From Plazaster borealis (Eukaryota; Echinodermata; Asteroidea; Forcipulatida; Labidiasteridae), in NCBI GenBank assembly GCA_021014325.1, contig CM037461.1, forward strand, positions 23,297,376 through 23,361,375: a DNA stretch of 64,000 nucleotides. The letters are read 5' to 3'. A program made the position numbers and the translations under genes. Below are positions 1-12,700 of this stretch, in pieces (position 1 is the stretch's first letter; each line of letters opens with the position of its first letter). The notes under the pieces were generated by a model, which did no database searches, was not told the DNA's origin, and saw only the letters and a program-made list of their open reading frames with translations.

Positions 1-269
1 ATCAGCCCCCAAAAAGACAAATACTTCCTTGATAAGCAGAAACAACTAGCTACCGGCCATAATGCCGTTGTCTGCTTAAAATTTAGAAATGAGTTTTGTC
101 CTCTATTCAACACCACCACATCGTTACTTGTAATGAAAATGGATTTTAATTTGTTCGACAGCTCAAAGACTGACACCACCAACTGTTCACACCAACCATG
201 GTGGTGTTAAAACGTGGAGTTAATGACGAGCAAAAACACCTTGTCCCCAGTGAGGCTGTTGTAAGAACT

Positions 270-352
270 TCACATGAAATGTCAAGACTCCTGGCGAGGA
301 TGAGTTATCACTCACTAATGTAAAGCACTGTTGGGTCCTTGTGACTGATTCA
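270..352 (-). pseudogene. Lectin N-terminal relic 1
   Basis: On the minus strand this stretch reads SVTRTQQCFTLVSDNSSS, alignable to SRDQRCFTFLYDNSSC of the intact lectins, and then loses similarity. There is no start and no complete domain. It is a decayed fragment lying downstream of copy 1 in the array direction. Confidence 0.55.
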
Positions 353-540
353 GGTCCAGCAGCCAATACGATCGCTATGTGGAACATAGGTTTGATGTAT
401 ACAGAGGTCGAGTTCGAACATGAAGAGTGCGACTTGTATCAGAATAAATCTACCAAACTTTCAAGTTTGAACAATTTGTGAAATCACCTTGTACATGGAA
501 TATTGGGAGATAGGTTATGGTAGTTACCAAAATCTGTAAC

Positions 541-2275
541 TTTTATTTTCAATTAGGTTAGCAAGTCACCAAACATTGATTCGGACCGATGGTTGTAATC
601 CCTCCCTCAATAAATATCTTTGTTTTTAAATAAAGGCCCATTGATGTCGTTTGGGCTCGGGAGTTTTAAATTAACTCGCAAACAATTTCAACTAACTGCA
701 ACGACTCAAAGCTTCAATGGTAAAATTGTCACACGTGAAGGACTGGTCTGCCAGCCATTTTGCAAATAGCTCTCTCTAATTTACTGCATCTGTAATCAAG
801 CCATTGACGCTTACTTCCAAACCTCTTAGACAGGACTGCACAATCTTCACCTCCACGGTCATTCGGTTCTGGATAATCCCAGTTTCTGTAAGCGATCTCT
901 ACGTTACCCTCTCTGCACTCCCATCTCCCCTCCACCTCTAGATCATTGCAGTCAAGCCATACTTGTCCATCAGTTGGAATCAATTGCAAAATAAACTCGT
1001 TTTCTTGATCAGAGCTTGGTACCGCCAGAACACCACCCAGGTTTGTACAGTCGTCTCTAGCATCTGACCAGGTAAAGCTCGTCTCAGTGATCCTGTAGCA
1101 TGAGTTTCCCCAGTGATGCCAAGACTCCAGACAGGATGAGTTATCATACAAGAATGTAAAGCATCGCTGGTCTCGAGATGCAACCACTCCAAAACAACAA
1201 CTCTCTAGCAAGGTAGTGGACAACAATGTGAAGAACACAGAATACATATTCACGCTAATGGGCACGTTGTAGGGAAAACGTCTCCACACAATTAGTAAGA
1301 GTATACACATACACTTTTGTTTCTACAATCGATGGTTGTCTTTCTTTTAAAACCACGGCAGTATAGGTGTAAATTTGAATTGTAGTTGAAGTTGACACAA
1401 CAGAAGTGTTTCCCAGGTTGATGTTTCCGATAGCTACATCTTTTGCATTGATGTTTATAATTACAGTTTTGACTTTTATAACTCTTGTGAATGTCTGAAA
1501 ATCCAACAAGATTTGCTGTTTAGTTGTACTACAGGCTGTGTACTGTTGCCTATTGGAGATCCGTTCTCCTTAAGAAGTTACGGAGGAAAATATCCAACTG
1601 GGTGAACAAATTCAAAAAAGGTGTGATTTTTTGGTGTTGAGTCAAAATCTTCCGGCTGTTACTCTGACAAATGTTGTGAATAGTTTTCCTTGCACTAATG
1701 AACAATTTAGCGAAGATGAACACAACATGGCATTTTACACGATATGAGATAAGATATAGCTCTCCATAAGTACGAATGATATTCTTCTGAGAGAGACAAA
1801 GTCGACCCAAACGGTTGCATCGTAGAGGAGTTGTGATATCTCATATTTCTGTTTCGCAACCAAACGCAATCCCGATCTCACCTGCGAAAATGCGCACACT
1901 TTGATTGGCTAGCCCTAACAAGGAATCATGTATAAACATGCACACAAACTGCCGTCTAACCATTCAGACGCCACTAGGGTTTTGTAATGGCATTATAGAC
2001 CAATCAACTTCAGCCACAAACGAAGCGTTGTTGATATTTTGACTGTATTGCAAATATTTTACATTTCTTTACAAATTTAACCTTAAAAAACTCTACGCTC
2101 CACGGGTAAGATAAATCTGTAATCCATCAACAAAGGCAATGGACTGACAAACAGGATATACTTTGTCTTAACCTACTCGTTCCATCTATACAAACTGAAG
2201 CTAATTAAACTCACTCCACTTCTTATTGGTAAAAAGTCTGCAAGACACGGCCAAGGTTAATCCAGAAGTCTATTC
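541..2275. repeat. Segmental duplication unit 1 (lectin locus)
   Basis: Matches 3466-5215 almost throughout, with an offset of about 2.93 kb: lectin CDS, 5' flank, and upstream non-coding DNA including the shared stretch at 1955-1980 / 4860-4885 (CCGTCTAACCA). It carries scattered substitutions and short indels outside the CDS. Confidence 0.8.
729..1247 (-). CDS. Secreted C-type lectin-like protein, copy 1
   Basis: Intronless gene for a 172-aa protein: an N-terminal hydrophobic signal peptide (about residues 1-23) and one C-type lectin domain. The domain shows the usual cysteines (39/50, 67/162, 136/154) plus an extra pair (100/111), the hydrophobic WLD segment at 97-99, an EPN motif at 127-129 (mannose-type calcium and sugar site in the family) and WLD at 149-151 where most binders have WND. 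It is probably secreted and sugar-binding or defence-related; this is inferred from the family only. I chose the Met at 1247 because the same start and signal peptide occur in the second copy, while sequence upstream of it differs between the copies by a 1-base indel and so looks like 5' UTR. The 66-nt longer reading frame is therefore unlikely to be translated. Confidence 0.85.
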   Translation of the reverse strand: MYSVFFTLLSTTLLESCCFGVVASRDQRCFTFLYDNSSCLESWHHWGNSCYRITETSFTWSDARDDCTNLGGVLAVPSSDQENEFILQLIPTDGQVWLDCNDLEVEGRWECREGNVEIAYRNWDYPEPNDRGGEDCAVLSKRFGSKRQWLDYRCSKLERAICKMAGRPVLHV

Positions 2276-3098
2276 AAGTACAAATTTCTATAGTAGTGAC
2301 GTCAACCATCGTAATTTGGGTCAGCCACAAAAGGTGCCGCCATAAATCTATGAAGTGACGTGTTGACAGTATGCAAAGTAATCAGTTGGTTTTCATAAAG
2401 GCTGAGATACGGAACTCGGGAAGGGACATGAAACAAATAGCGTTTAATCTCTTCCACAACAATCGTGGCAGCGAGATTTTAATATAACAATATCTTGTGA
2501 CCACAGAAATAAAACGCCTTATCTTATCAAATTTCTGTATCATGTGGCGGTAATTAGCTTTGTGTATGTTAGTTCCTAGGCACCGTACATGTCAAACGTA
2601 TATATTTTCCTGAAGTTATTTTCAAAATGTTAAAATCATGCTGGGTTTTTTCCATAAAACAATTGCTGCAAGAACAAAGTAAGATATCGGTCCGTTTTTT
2701 CAAATATTTTTAAATAGTCTTTTTAATGATACCCTTTTGTTAGAAAAAAAATTCGGCAAATGTTATACTCAAAATAATTACTGCATCGTATTATCGAAGA
2801 GAAATGCGCACACCACCATTGACAACATTATGCTTCATTATTGGGAAAACTGACCAAAAAAAGTCTACTTATAGATCGAGTGGTAATAAGCATTGACAGT
2901 ACAACCCACTTTGTTAATTCATGCAAATTATCGAGTCATGAGCTGCAGGAGTATTTATAGATTGACCGTTATCTCAATTTCGCAGTTTACGTCTTCGGTA
3001 CCTTCACCTCCATGCCACTCCGTCCTTCGGGTCTTTACAGTCGATCCTACACATTCGTTTCCCTCTGGAGTCAGTCATGACAAACTTGTCTTTTTTGA
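2276..3098. other. Lectin intergenic spacer
   Basis: AT-rich spacer between the two duplicated units. I see no gene and no recognisable repeat in it; short open frames here look random. Confidence 0.5.
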
Positions 3099-3109
3099 CT
3101 AAACATTAT

Positions 3110-3255
3110 AACTTGCCGCCCAATGTGTGATATACACGGCTCTTGCCTCCTTCCAAATAAACTTGTCACCAAAATGCCAAGACTCCGTAAGAAGATGAAC
3201 TACCACTAACAAACGTAAACCACTGTTGGGTCCTCGTGACTGCTTCAAGGCAAAC
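3110..3255 (-). pseudogene. Lectin N-terminal relic 2
   Basis: Minus-strand reading gives VTRTQQWFTFVSGSSSS and, in a shifted frame, ESWHFGDKFIWKEAR, matching the region of the intact lectins around ESWHHWGNSCY and FTWSDAR. Key cysteines are lost and the frame is broken. It sits downstream of copy 2 as relic 1 does for copy 1, so it belonged to the duplicated unit or to an older third gene. Confidence 0.55.
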
Positions 3256-3653
3256 ATACACTTTATCCAACACGATTCATATGCAGAAAATTGATTGGAT
3301 CTACAAAAGTTCTTCAGTCCCACGGTAGTTCTTATCAATAATTAGAATCCGAAGAGTACAAGTTGTTTCAGAATGAATCTACCAAACTTTGTTCAAGTTT
3401 TAATAATTTGTGCAGTCACATTGTACTTGGATCGAATGTCGTGCGATAGGTGATTCAAGTTACTAAAACCTTGTAAATTTCAATCATCAGGAAAGCAAAT
3501 CGTCAAACAATGACCGATGGTTGTAATCCCTCCCTCCATAAATTCCTTTTTAAGCAAAGGCCCATTGATGTCGTTTGGGCTCGGGAAGTTTTACATTAAC
3601 TCGCAAAAAATTTCAACTAACTGCAACGACTCAAAGCTTCGATGTTCAAATTG

Positions 3654-4172
3654 TCACACGTGAAGGACTGGTCTGCCAGCCATTTTGCAAATAGCCCTCT
3701 CTGATCTACTGCATCTTGAATCATTCCATCGACGCTTACTTCCCCACTTCTTAGACAGGACCGCACAATCTTCACCTCTAAGGTTATTAGGTTCTTCATT
3801 ATCCCAGTTTCTGTGAGCGATCTCCACGTTACCCTCTCTGCACTCCCATGTCCCCTGCACGTCTACATCATTACAGTCAAGCCATACTTGTCCATCAGTT
3901 GGAATCAATTGCAAAATAAACTCGTTTTCTTGATCAGAGCTTGGTACAGCCAGTACACCACCCAGGTTTCTACACTCGTCTCTAGCATCTGACCAGGTAA
4001 ATCTCGTCTCAGTGATCCTGTAGCACGATTTTCTCCAGTGATGCCAAGACTCCGGACAGGATGAGTTATCATACATAAATGTAAAGCATCGCTGGTCTCG
4101 AGATGCAACCACTCCAAAACAAGAGCTATCCAGCAAGGCAGTGGACAACAGTGTGAAGAACACTAAATACAT
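3654..4172 (-). CDS. Secreted C-type lectin-like protein, copy 2
   Basis: Tandem paralogue of the lectin at 729-1247, also 172 aa and intronless, with the same signal peptide (MYLVFFTLLSTALL), cysteine spacing and C terminus (CKMAGRPVLHV). It keeps both canonical calcium-site motifs, EPN at 127-129 and WND at 149-151, so of the two it is the better candidate for an active mannose-type lectin. The copies differ most in the loop after EPN and in the stretch before WND, the sugar-binding face, while the fold core is nearly identical. A TATA-like box lies about 75 nt upstream of the start. Secretion and carbohydrate binding are inferred from the family; the ligand cannot be told. Confidence 0.88.
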   Translation of the reverse strand: MYLVFFTLLSTALLDSSCFGVVASRDQRCFTFMYDNSSCPESWHHWRKSCYRITETRFTWSDARDECRNLGGVLAVPSSDQENEFILQLIPTDGQVWLDCNDVDVQGTWECREGNVEIAHRNWDNEEPNNLRGEDCAVLSKKWGSKRRWNDSRCSRSERAICKMAGRPVLHV

Positions 4173-4245
4173 ATTCAGGCTAATGGCACGTTGTAGAGAA
4201 AACGTCTCTACACAATAGAGCACGATTATGCCCTGTGGTTAATGG

Positions 4246-4252
4246 TTTTATA
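4246..4252 (-). promoter_or_regulatory. Candidate TATA box of lectin copy 2
   Basis: TATAAAA on the minus strand, 75 nt upstream of the ATG at 4172, a spacing that would leave a 5' UTR of about 45 nt. The matching position in the copy-1 promoter reads AAAGACA, so only copy 2 has the box. Confidence 0.4.
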
Positions 4253-5220
4253 TCTTTTAAAACCACGGCAGTATGTGTGAATTTGAATTGTAGTTGAAGT
4301 TGACAAACCAGAAGTGTTTCCCAGGCTGATGTTTCCAATAGCTACATCTTTTGCGCTGAAGTTTATGATTACAGTTATGACTTTTATAAATCTTGTGAAT
4401 GTCTGAAAATCAAACAGGATTTGCTGTTAAGTTGTACTATACAGGCTGTATACCGTTGCCTATTGGTGATTCGTTTTTCATAAAAAGTTACGGAGGAAAA
4501 TATCCAACTGGGTCAACAAATTCAAAAACAAGTTGTGACTCGTTGGTGTGGAGTCAAAATCTTCTGGTTGTTACTGCCAAATGTTGTGAATAGTTTTCCA
4601 TGCAGTACTGAATAATTCAGCGAAGGTGAACACACAATGGCAGTTTACTCGATATTAGATAAGATATAGCTCTCCAAAAGTACGAATGGTGTTCTTCTCA
4701 GAGAGACAAAGTCGACCCAAACGGTTGCATCGCAGAGGAGTTGTGATATCTCATATTTCTGTTTCGCAACCAAGCGTGATCGTGATCTCATCTGCTAAAA
4801 TGCGCACACTTTGATTGGCTAACCCCAACAATGAATCATGAATAAACATGAACACAAACTGCCGTCTAACCAATCAGACGCCACTAGGGTTTTGTAATTG
4901 CATTATAGACCAATCAACTTCAGCCACAAACGATAGACGTTGTTGATATTTTGACTGGATTGAAAATAAATTATAGTTCTTTACAAATTTAACCTTAAAA
5001 AAACTCTACGCTCCACGGGTAATATCAATCTATAATCCAACGACAAAGGCAAGGGACTGACAAGCAGGATATGTTGTCAAGGTAACACCTTAAACAACTC
5101 TTTCCATCGATACAAACTGAATCTTATTAAACTCACGTCACTTCATTAGTAAAATAATCTACACTGAGACGGCCAAGGTTACTCCAGAAATAAGTATATT
5201 CAAGTCAAGTACCAATTTCT

Positions 5221-5706
5221 CAGATTATTCTTCCTGCGTGGACATTACCGCTCCATATTTTCGGCAATATCTCAAAAACGCTACCACCTTTTGAGATGAA
5301 ATTTTCAACGGTTAGTTTTATGGTATAAATATATACAACTATAGAGTGAAACAAACAATGGGTTCCAACTAGCCTACCAAACGTAAACAATCCCTTTAAT
5401 ACAGCCCTTGCTGGGACAATGCCAATGTGAACGGGTCTGTGACTCTGAAAATTAATGGCAATAAAAATTACTTGGTAAGAGTACAGCAGCTTTTGATAGT
5501 ATAATGCATTTTGAGAAACTTTTCACTTCGAAGTATACTGCGGTTTAATGGAAGAAGATATCACTTCCCCCAAAATATGAATCTTAGCAGCATTACTGCA
5601 GAATCGTTTCTCAGATAGTATATTCCAATTGCAGATTATTCTTCCTGCGTGGACATAACCGCTCCAGATTTTCGGCAATAACATTATCTCAAAAAAGGCA
5701 ACCCAT
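5221..5706 (+). mobile_element. Two abutting truncated family-B MITE pieces
   Basis: 5221-5397 matches the 3' half and 5434-5706 the 5' two-thirds of the family-B MITE (see 28499-28893). They lie in the order 3' then 5', so this is either a tandem pair truncated at both ends or a rearranged copy. Confidence 0.65.
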
Positions 5707-6713
5707 GCGACATCATACTGGTGGGAGCACCCATGGAACTGGCAGCTAGAACGGGCGAAGGCGAGCCACTTTCATTGACACTCAGTGCGGCGACACATGG
5801 ACTCAGGGACAGTGGCCTTTAACAATACATTTTAATAATTGGGGGCAGGGTGGGGACAAGTGAGGGAAATGACTTGGAGCTATTTAATGTATTGAACCAT
5901 TCATTCGTGTGTTTGTTGAGCTCTTGGGGCCGGGCGGGGGAGGGTGAGGGGGGGGGGCTCCTGATACCTCCTGGTTTATACGCCCGCTGCCATGGACACA
6001 GAGGAGATGAGGAACCCACTGATCTCTATTATATATTGCCCGTTGAAGCTAAACAGCGCCCTCAAACATTAGAGTGTCGTCAGCTGAAAATAAAAATCAG
6101 CATGACCCTTGTTGCCGTTTTATTGGTTTTTAAATACTAATTATTAGCCGCAAGGGAGCATAAAGAACAGGCAATTTTGAAATACCAAACGATCAGTAGT
6201 TTATAATTATTTCTTCATTGACGATTAAAACAAAAATTGTGTCCGTATTGCACCCACCAGAGCATGATGAAATGTTCAATCACACCTTTTTTTGATTGTG
6301 TGGGAAATTAATCAAGTTTCCCGTATCAATCTACGTTCTAAACCCACAAGCACAGTAGGTTTCGAATAATATTTCGCATTAATAAAATCGATTGTGGATA
6401 ACACCCAGTCAGGTACCCAGACGTTCGCAATGTAAACCAAGCAGCACTGGCAAGAGGGATTGGAAGAACAGACTATGCTAGTGTCTACATGATATGCCTG
6501 AATCTCGTGTGTGTTGAGTGCAACTGCAAAGCCAAACCACGGGGGGATCCGAAGACCCAGTTTCGAAATGTCTACCGTTTGTCAAATTCTAGACCGGATA
6601 AGTAGATTTTGATGATTGTATTCCACCGTAATATTATAGGCTAGTAGTGTCTTTTTTTTAATGGTATATAGTTTTTTAGACATTCGAAGACAAGCAAAGA
6701 GGAGGAGGACAAA
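5707..6713. other. Region upstream of DNAJC5 start
   Basis: Presumed promoter and 5' UTR territory. It contains a G-rich run near 5931-5958. An acceptor-like TTTTTTAG at 6673-6680 just before the start codon suggests that a non-coding 5' exon may be spliced to the coding exon. No TATA box was recognised. Confidence 0.35.
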
Positions 6714-6790
6714 ATGGCAGGTAGCGGTCATACACACAGCGGGGCTGGCGGGCCGGGCGGACCAGGATCAGGACGAGAGCGTTCAATGAG
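6714..6790 (+). CDS. DNAJC5: DNAJC5 exon 1 (coding part)
   Basis: ATG in good context (AAAATGG), encoding the Gly-rich start up to RERSM plus two bases of the next Ser codon. Donor is AG|GTATGG. Intron 1 is 7.3 kb. Confidence 0.85.
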
Positions 6791-9700
6791 GTATGGGTTT
6801 TAATTATGACGAGTAATGGTTAAAAATTTGATACTGATGATCACATGACTCATTCATCATGTGTCACTTTATATTGTCGGAATTCATATTTTCAGTGAGG
6901 GTGATACTTGATTTCAGATTTCAATTGTGGAGTTGAAATGTTTAAATTGATGTGTTTATACTGTATTTATTTTGATAGTTTGGAAAATAAATTCTTCAGA
7001 AAAAGGGTTGTACCACCCACACCACCCACACCCAACAGTACATTATGCACAATGACACTTGTGAGTTGACATCCCCAGGCCCAAAGTCACTTGCACTACA
7101 GGTGTACTGACATATTTGTTTATCTATTTAATTTGTTTATTTATTATTATTTTTCAGTGGGGGGGGGGGGGGTCCATGAATGTTCGACTTTATTTTCCAT
7201 TTTTAAAGAAGAGATTGGTATGGTTGTAGAAATTTATTGTTAAATCATTGACCTTTTTAAACATTAAAAATGCAAGTGGAATTTCTAGCGTGCTGCCGGA
7301 ACTCTTGGGCACATGCCCAGAGAAGTGGAAAAATGTCCGCATCCGCCGGTTGGAAAAATCTGAAATGTTTAGATTAAACAGCAAAAGTCTTCTGAAGCCA
7401 ATACCATTGTACTTAAATAAAATGTTTCTTCTTTTTTCCAAGGAACAAATACCATGCCTGAAATACACACATCTGTAATTTATCCATTTTCATCGCCTTC
7501 CCCCCCCCAAAAAAAAACCCCAAAACAAACAAACATAAAAAACCCTAAAAAAAACTAAAAAAACATCAACCCCACACCTCTACGCCCAAACCTCATCCTC
7601 CTCAATCATCTTGAGGTTGAATGATGGTCCAATGAGGTGATGACAGTGGAATGACACCTGACTGTACCAAGTAAAAACTACACACATCTGTAATTTATCC
7701 ATTTTCATCACCTCCCCCCCAAAAAAACAAATTAAAAAAACCCAAACATCAACCCTTACACTTCTTCGCCCAAACCTCATCCTCCTCAATCATCTTGAGG
7801 TTGAACGATGGTCCATTGAAGCAAAGACAGTGGAATGACACCTGACTGTACCAAGTAAAAAAAAAACCACATCTGTAATTTATCCATTTTCATCACCTCC
7901 CCCCCCCCCAAACAAAACATATCACAACAAAAAAACATCAAACAGAGGTTGACTGATGGTCCAATGAGACAAAGACAGTGGAATGACAACTGACTGGAAC
8001 ATACTTAATAATGTGTTTAATGAATGAATGCATTAGACACTGTGTTGTCAGTCTGTGAAAGTATTATGTAACAGTCTACTCTATTAATTGATTTCAGCCA
8101 GTATTAATTAAAGGTGATCAACTGTGAAAATCAATCGTGCAAAAAAATAAAATAAAATATATAAACGGAAACCCAAGACAGGCATGAGAAATTTCAGACT
8201 TTTTTAAAAGTCTGCCTGGTAAACAAAAAATTCTGTATTTTTCTCAGATTGTTTTTTATCTTCTTAATGCTTGACCAATTTGTAAGCTTCACACGATATT
8301 ATGTAATAATTTGACCAACATTGTATGAGACAAGAGTACAGTACAGATAAAAATAAAGCTGTTACCACTAAGCTATCAACATTTTGTTCATAATCGTCGC
8401 TAGTACCAGTTGTATGTAGTCAGATGTTGTATGTAGTCAGATGTTTGCAAGACCGGTTTATAAAAGATGCATCAGGAGCAATTTGGACCGGAACTCGCAC
8501 TTTTAAAAACCTGTACGCATTCACAACCTCAGGATGCATACAGACCGCTTATTTGGGTTGTCAGTCAATAAACTACTGATCATTTCACATAAGAGAGCTT
8601 AATATATTGTGTAGAAGGTTGGGACTTCTGACAAAATTTCCTCAATGTGTGCTAAAATTTCACAAGGAATGTAGAATGTAGGATAATGCATACATGTACG
8701 TACTGTATGCCTGCATGTGTACAGTGTAAGTACTATCCTTTCACACAATATGTCTTTCGCAAACTTTGAGAAAATGTAGCAAGTGATGTTTGTTTTTTCA
8801 TCATTTGAAAAGGGCTTTATTGCAAGTCGTGGCATGTGGCTATTAAAACACAGGCATGATGTTCTTCCTACTACCATGACTGCTCGTCTAATTTCTGATT
8901 TTTGGGCCCACAAAAAAATCAGAAAAATTGTTACTAAATAGCGTGAAAAAGCCTATATTACCGTAATCTCTGGCTTATAAGCCGCGGCTTATGTATAGGC
9001 CTACGTTAATTTTGACCCAAAATAATAATAATGCGGCTTGTGCATCGGGCGGCTTATAAGCAGGAGATGTTGCCCCTTAATATGGTGAGTCGTTGTGTGT
9101 CAGATTTAAAAAAAATGAAAACAAATCGGCTACAATAAAAAATCTGAACCGATGTCCAGCGAATTGTTCTTGTGCGTCTATCCTCGTGAAGCGCATTCTT
9201 GGGATTTGCACAATCTGCAGATTACGCTGTGAAGATTGAGCAGTTCAACCACAAATTGTGCGCAATAGATAGATTGTGCAAATCCCAAGAATGCACTCCA
9301 TGAGTATCGACGCACAATTAATTCGCTGGACATCGGGTTCAGATTTTTAGCCGGAATTTGTTTTTTGAGAGATGCATCTGACACAACGTACCCCCATATT
9401 GAGGGTATGTAGACCTACATGTGCTTGTACTGCGAGGGTAGAGGTTGATATTGTGTTTGAAAAAGCCTTCGGAGCGCCACGGTTGCCCAGGGTTGTATAC
9501 TCCCCAGGGAGCTGAGAAAGATTAAAGGAATGTTATTGGCCCAATGACCAGGGCACTAATGTAAAGCACATTGAGACATTTATTGTTAAACGCGCTATAT
9601 AAGAACTTGTTATTATTATTATTATTATTATAACTGTAAGTCAGCCCATGTACTCAATAAAATTGTCCTACTTTTTTTGCAAGGGCCAAATATCACGCCT

Positions 9701-12700
9701 GCTACTAGGTAACACTACAGGATCTATAGCGATTACACATGACGTCATTGACCACATTCTTCGATGACAAATAAGGGAAAAGTGTACGCACTGCGCACGA
9801 CTCTCAGCCAATGATAGCCTTTTCACGCCTGCACGTTTCATCATCAACGATGGCGGCCAATGCAAGGGGTCTATACACTCAAGTAATTCAAACAATTCCT
9901 GTTTGAGGATTATCTGAAAAGTAAACATTTGTGTTCCATGAGTCTGTGGGTAAATAAACAGTTCACATGAAGTTTGGAAAACTAAATTGTTTTTTATCAA
10001 GATTGGAAATTTTTGAACTACATACATGTACAGTACATAGGTAGACATTGATAGAGATAGCAAGATAGTGGTATCGGCCTCCACCACTTAAAGGTATTGT
10101 ACACGTTTGGTAATTACTCAAAATATATATTAGCATAAAAACTGACTTGGTAAGGAGCAACGGAGAGCTGTTGATAGTATAAAACATTGTGAGAAACGAC
10201 TCCCTCTGAAGTAACGTAGTTTTTGAGAAAGAGGTAATTTCTCACTAAAATAATAAAAACTTCTTGCAAGAAGTTTTTATTCATATCTGAAAGCACACAA
10301 ATTTGTACAACAAGGGTGTTTTTTCTTTCATCATTTTCTTGCAACTTCGATGACCAATTGAGCCCAAATTTTCACAGGCTTGTTATTTTATGCATACATG
10401 TATGTTGGGATACACCAAATGAGAACACTGGTCTTTGACAATTACCAAACGTGTACGATGCCTTTTTAAAGGCATCGTACACGTTAAGACTAAAACTAAT
10501 TAAATAAAAACTGCATGAGCTTTCGTGGCAACAACCACTTCACTCTGATTAGATAGTTGTTGCTACGAAAGCTCATAATGCAGTTTTGTGCTACCACTAC
10601 CTTCCTTGTTTTATTGGTACAGTAGTCAGGATTAAACAACTTCAAAGGACGTACATGTACCAATTTTCCTGTTTACATAAAAGTTATGAAACTGCAAAAA
10701 AAACTTTAGAACTTCAAGGTGCAACCATGTCATCACCGACACACATTTATGTACTAACAGACATACGGCAAACTGCAGACATTAAATACCAGCAAAAAAT
10801 AGCAATCGGAGTAAACGGCAGTTAAAGTTAAACGCTTTTTTAAATCAGCCTTTCCTTTGATTCTGGGTAATTTCAACTAGTTTTCTTATGGTGGAGACTT
10901 GATGCTTTGAACTTCATACATGTGTGGTGGTTTTTACTGCTTTTCGTCCTAAATTAATATGCAATAAAGTAAGAAAGTTTTGTTTGTCAGTTACTATTAG
11001 TGAAATCGAAAATTTACTAAAAACAGACATTTTCCGTTTTCACGAACTTGCACCATCCAATGTATTACAACACTGCATACATGTGTGTCAGTTCGTGGAG
11101 TTGTTGATCATGCGAGCTACACACAAGGCTGGTGTCAGTTCATGAAAATGATTTTGTTCACATTTGAGGTTGGTGCTCACCATGTGTTACACAGGTGTCT
11201 TGCTTTTTGGCTTTTGTTTTTTTGCAAACTCATTTACACACCACATTGCCAATCAGTCCACCTTTCTGTTTTGGCTAAAAAATGTTGCCCACCTACCTGT
11301 GCCCACCCTAATTTTTTCCCAATGTAATATAGAAAACACAACTATTTGTTTGTTTGGCCTTATATACATGTATCATGGGTTGTAGTGTACCAGTACAATA
11401 ACAGCTAATAAAGCTAGATTTTTGAGTGTCAGCATTTGAATATAATAATCGGTGTAAAAACTAGCTGTGTAAACTCATAAAATAAACATTTCTTTGTTTT
11501 GTACAACCATACCTGTGAAATCTCCGCTTTTACCCATTTTTTATTTCTGCTTTTGTTTTTTATTGACCCTGCCTTTTTTTTTTCTTAACGCTTTTTTAAA
11601 AATAGATGATCACAAAATGTGTATCCACTTTTAGTGCGGAAACGTTTTCACCCTGTTCATGCAACAATGGTTTGAGAATAGGGCTAGTGAAAATGCAAGC
11701 ATATAATGCGAGCCTTTATAAAATCATTTGATAGTGGAATTTAATCACAGCTTTGTTATTAATGCACATTATTTATGAACCATCTGCTTTTAAAGGCACT
11801 GTACACGTTTGGTAATGACTCGAAATATATATTAACATAAAAACTGACTTGGTAACGAGCAACGGAGAGCTGTTGATAGTATAAAACATTGTGAGAAACG
11901 ACTCCCTCTGAAGTAACGTAGTTTTTGAGAAAGAGGTAATTTCTCACTAAATTGCAAGAAGCCTTTTATTCCTATCTGAAAGCACACAAATTTGTACAAC
12001 AAGGGTGTTTTTTCTTTCATCGTTTTCTTGCAACCTCGATGACCAATTGAGCCCAAATTTTCACAGGCTTGTTTTTTTTATTTTATGCATATGTTGGGAT
12101 ACACCAAGTGAGAACACTGGTCTTTGACGATTACCAGACGTGTTCAGTGCCTTTAAAGGAACATTACAGAATTGGTTTTTGCTAACTGGCAGTGTAAGCA
12201 CTTTATATAATCCACCATATACATAAACTGACAAACCTGTAGAAGTTTGAGATCAATCGGCCATCTGGGTCACGAGAAAATAGTGAAAAACCGATTACAC
12301 ATTTGCATGTGTTATACAATGCATGAATAAAACGCTCATGAGCGATAAACTCCAATCGGAAATTATTTTATTTATTTCTCATCAAATATGGCATTTCAGA
12401 CAGAAATATTTCTAGGGATGTTTTCTACTATCATCATCATTAGACCGTGTAAGTTTTATGTAAATCTGTGATCATAAAGAAAATGTTAATTACCAGTTCT
12501 GTAACGTTCCTTTAAGTTGTCCAGCTGTGAATAAAATATGAAATAAATCTCCAGGTATTACACAGGATTGTAAGGATAATTATAATTTTTTAATTTTTAG
12601 TCTGAAAGCTTACTGATTTATGAAGTTCATATGTACTAGAACCAATTTTTTTCTGTGAAATATTTTCTCTGAAATGAAGTCATTCATATCTGAAAAAACT

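Larger units (their letters stand above)
3466..5215. repeat. Segmental duplication unit 2 (lectin locus)
   Basis: Second copy of the 541-2275 unit in direct orientation. Non-coding parts have drifted more than the lectin CDS, as expected if the protein is under constraint. Confidence 0.8.

Noticed and set aside
729..1310. Longer lectin-1 start at 1310
   Set aside because: Upstream codons are not shared in frame with copy 2, and the signal peptide begins at the inner Met.
4399..4593. Small plus-strand protein upstream of lectin 2
   Set aside because: The matching segment in duplication unit 1 (near 1490-1680) has frame-breaking changes, so it is not conserved as protein.
5850..6140. 96-codon frame before DNAJC5
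   Set aside because: Driven by a G-rich tract; no family resemblance, and the opposite strand is equally open.
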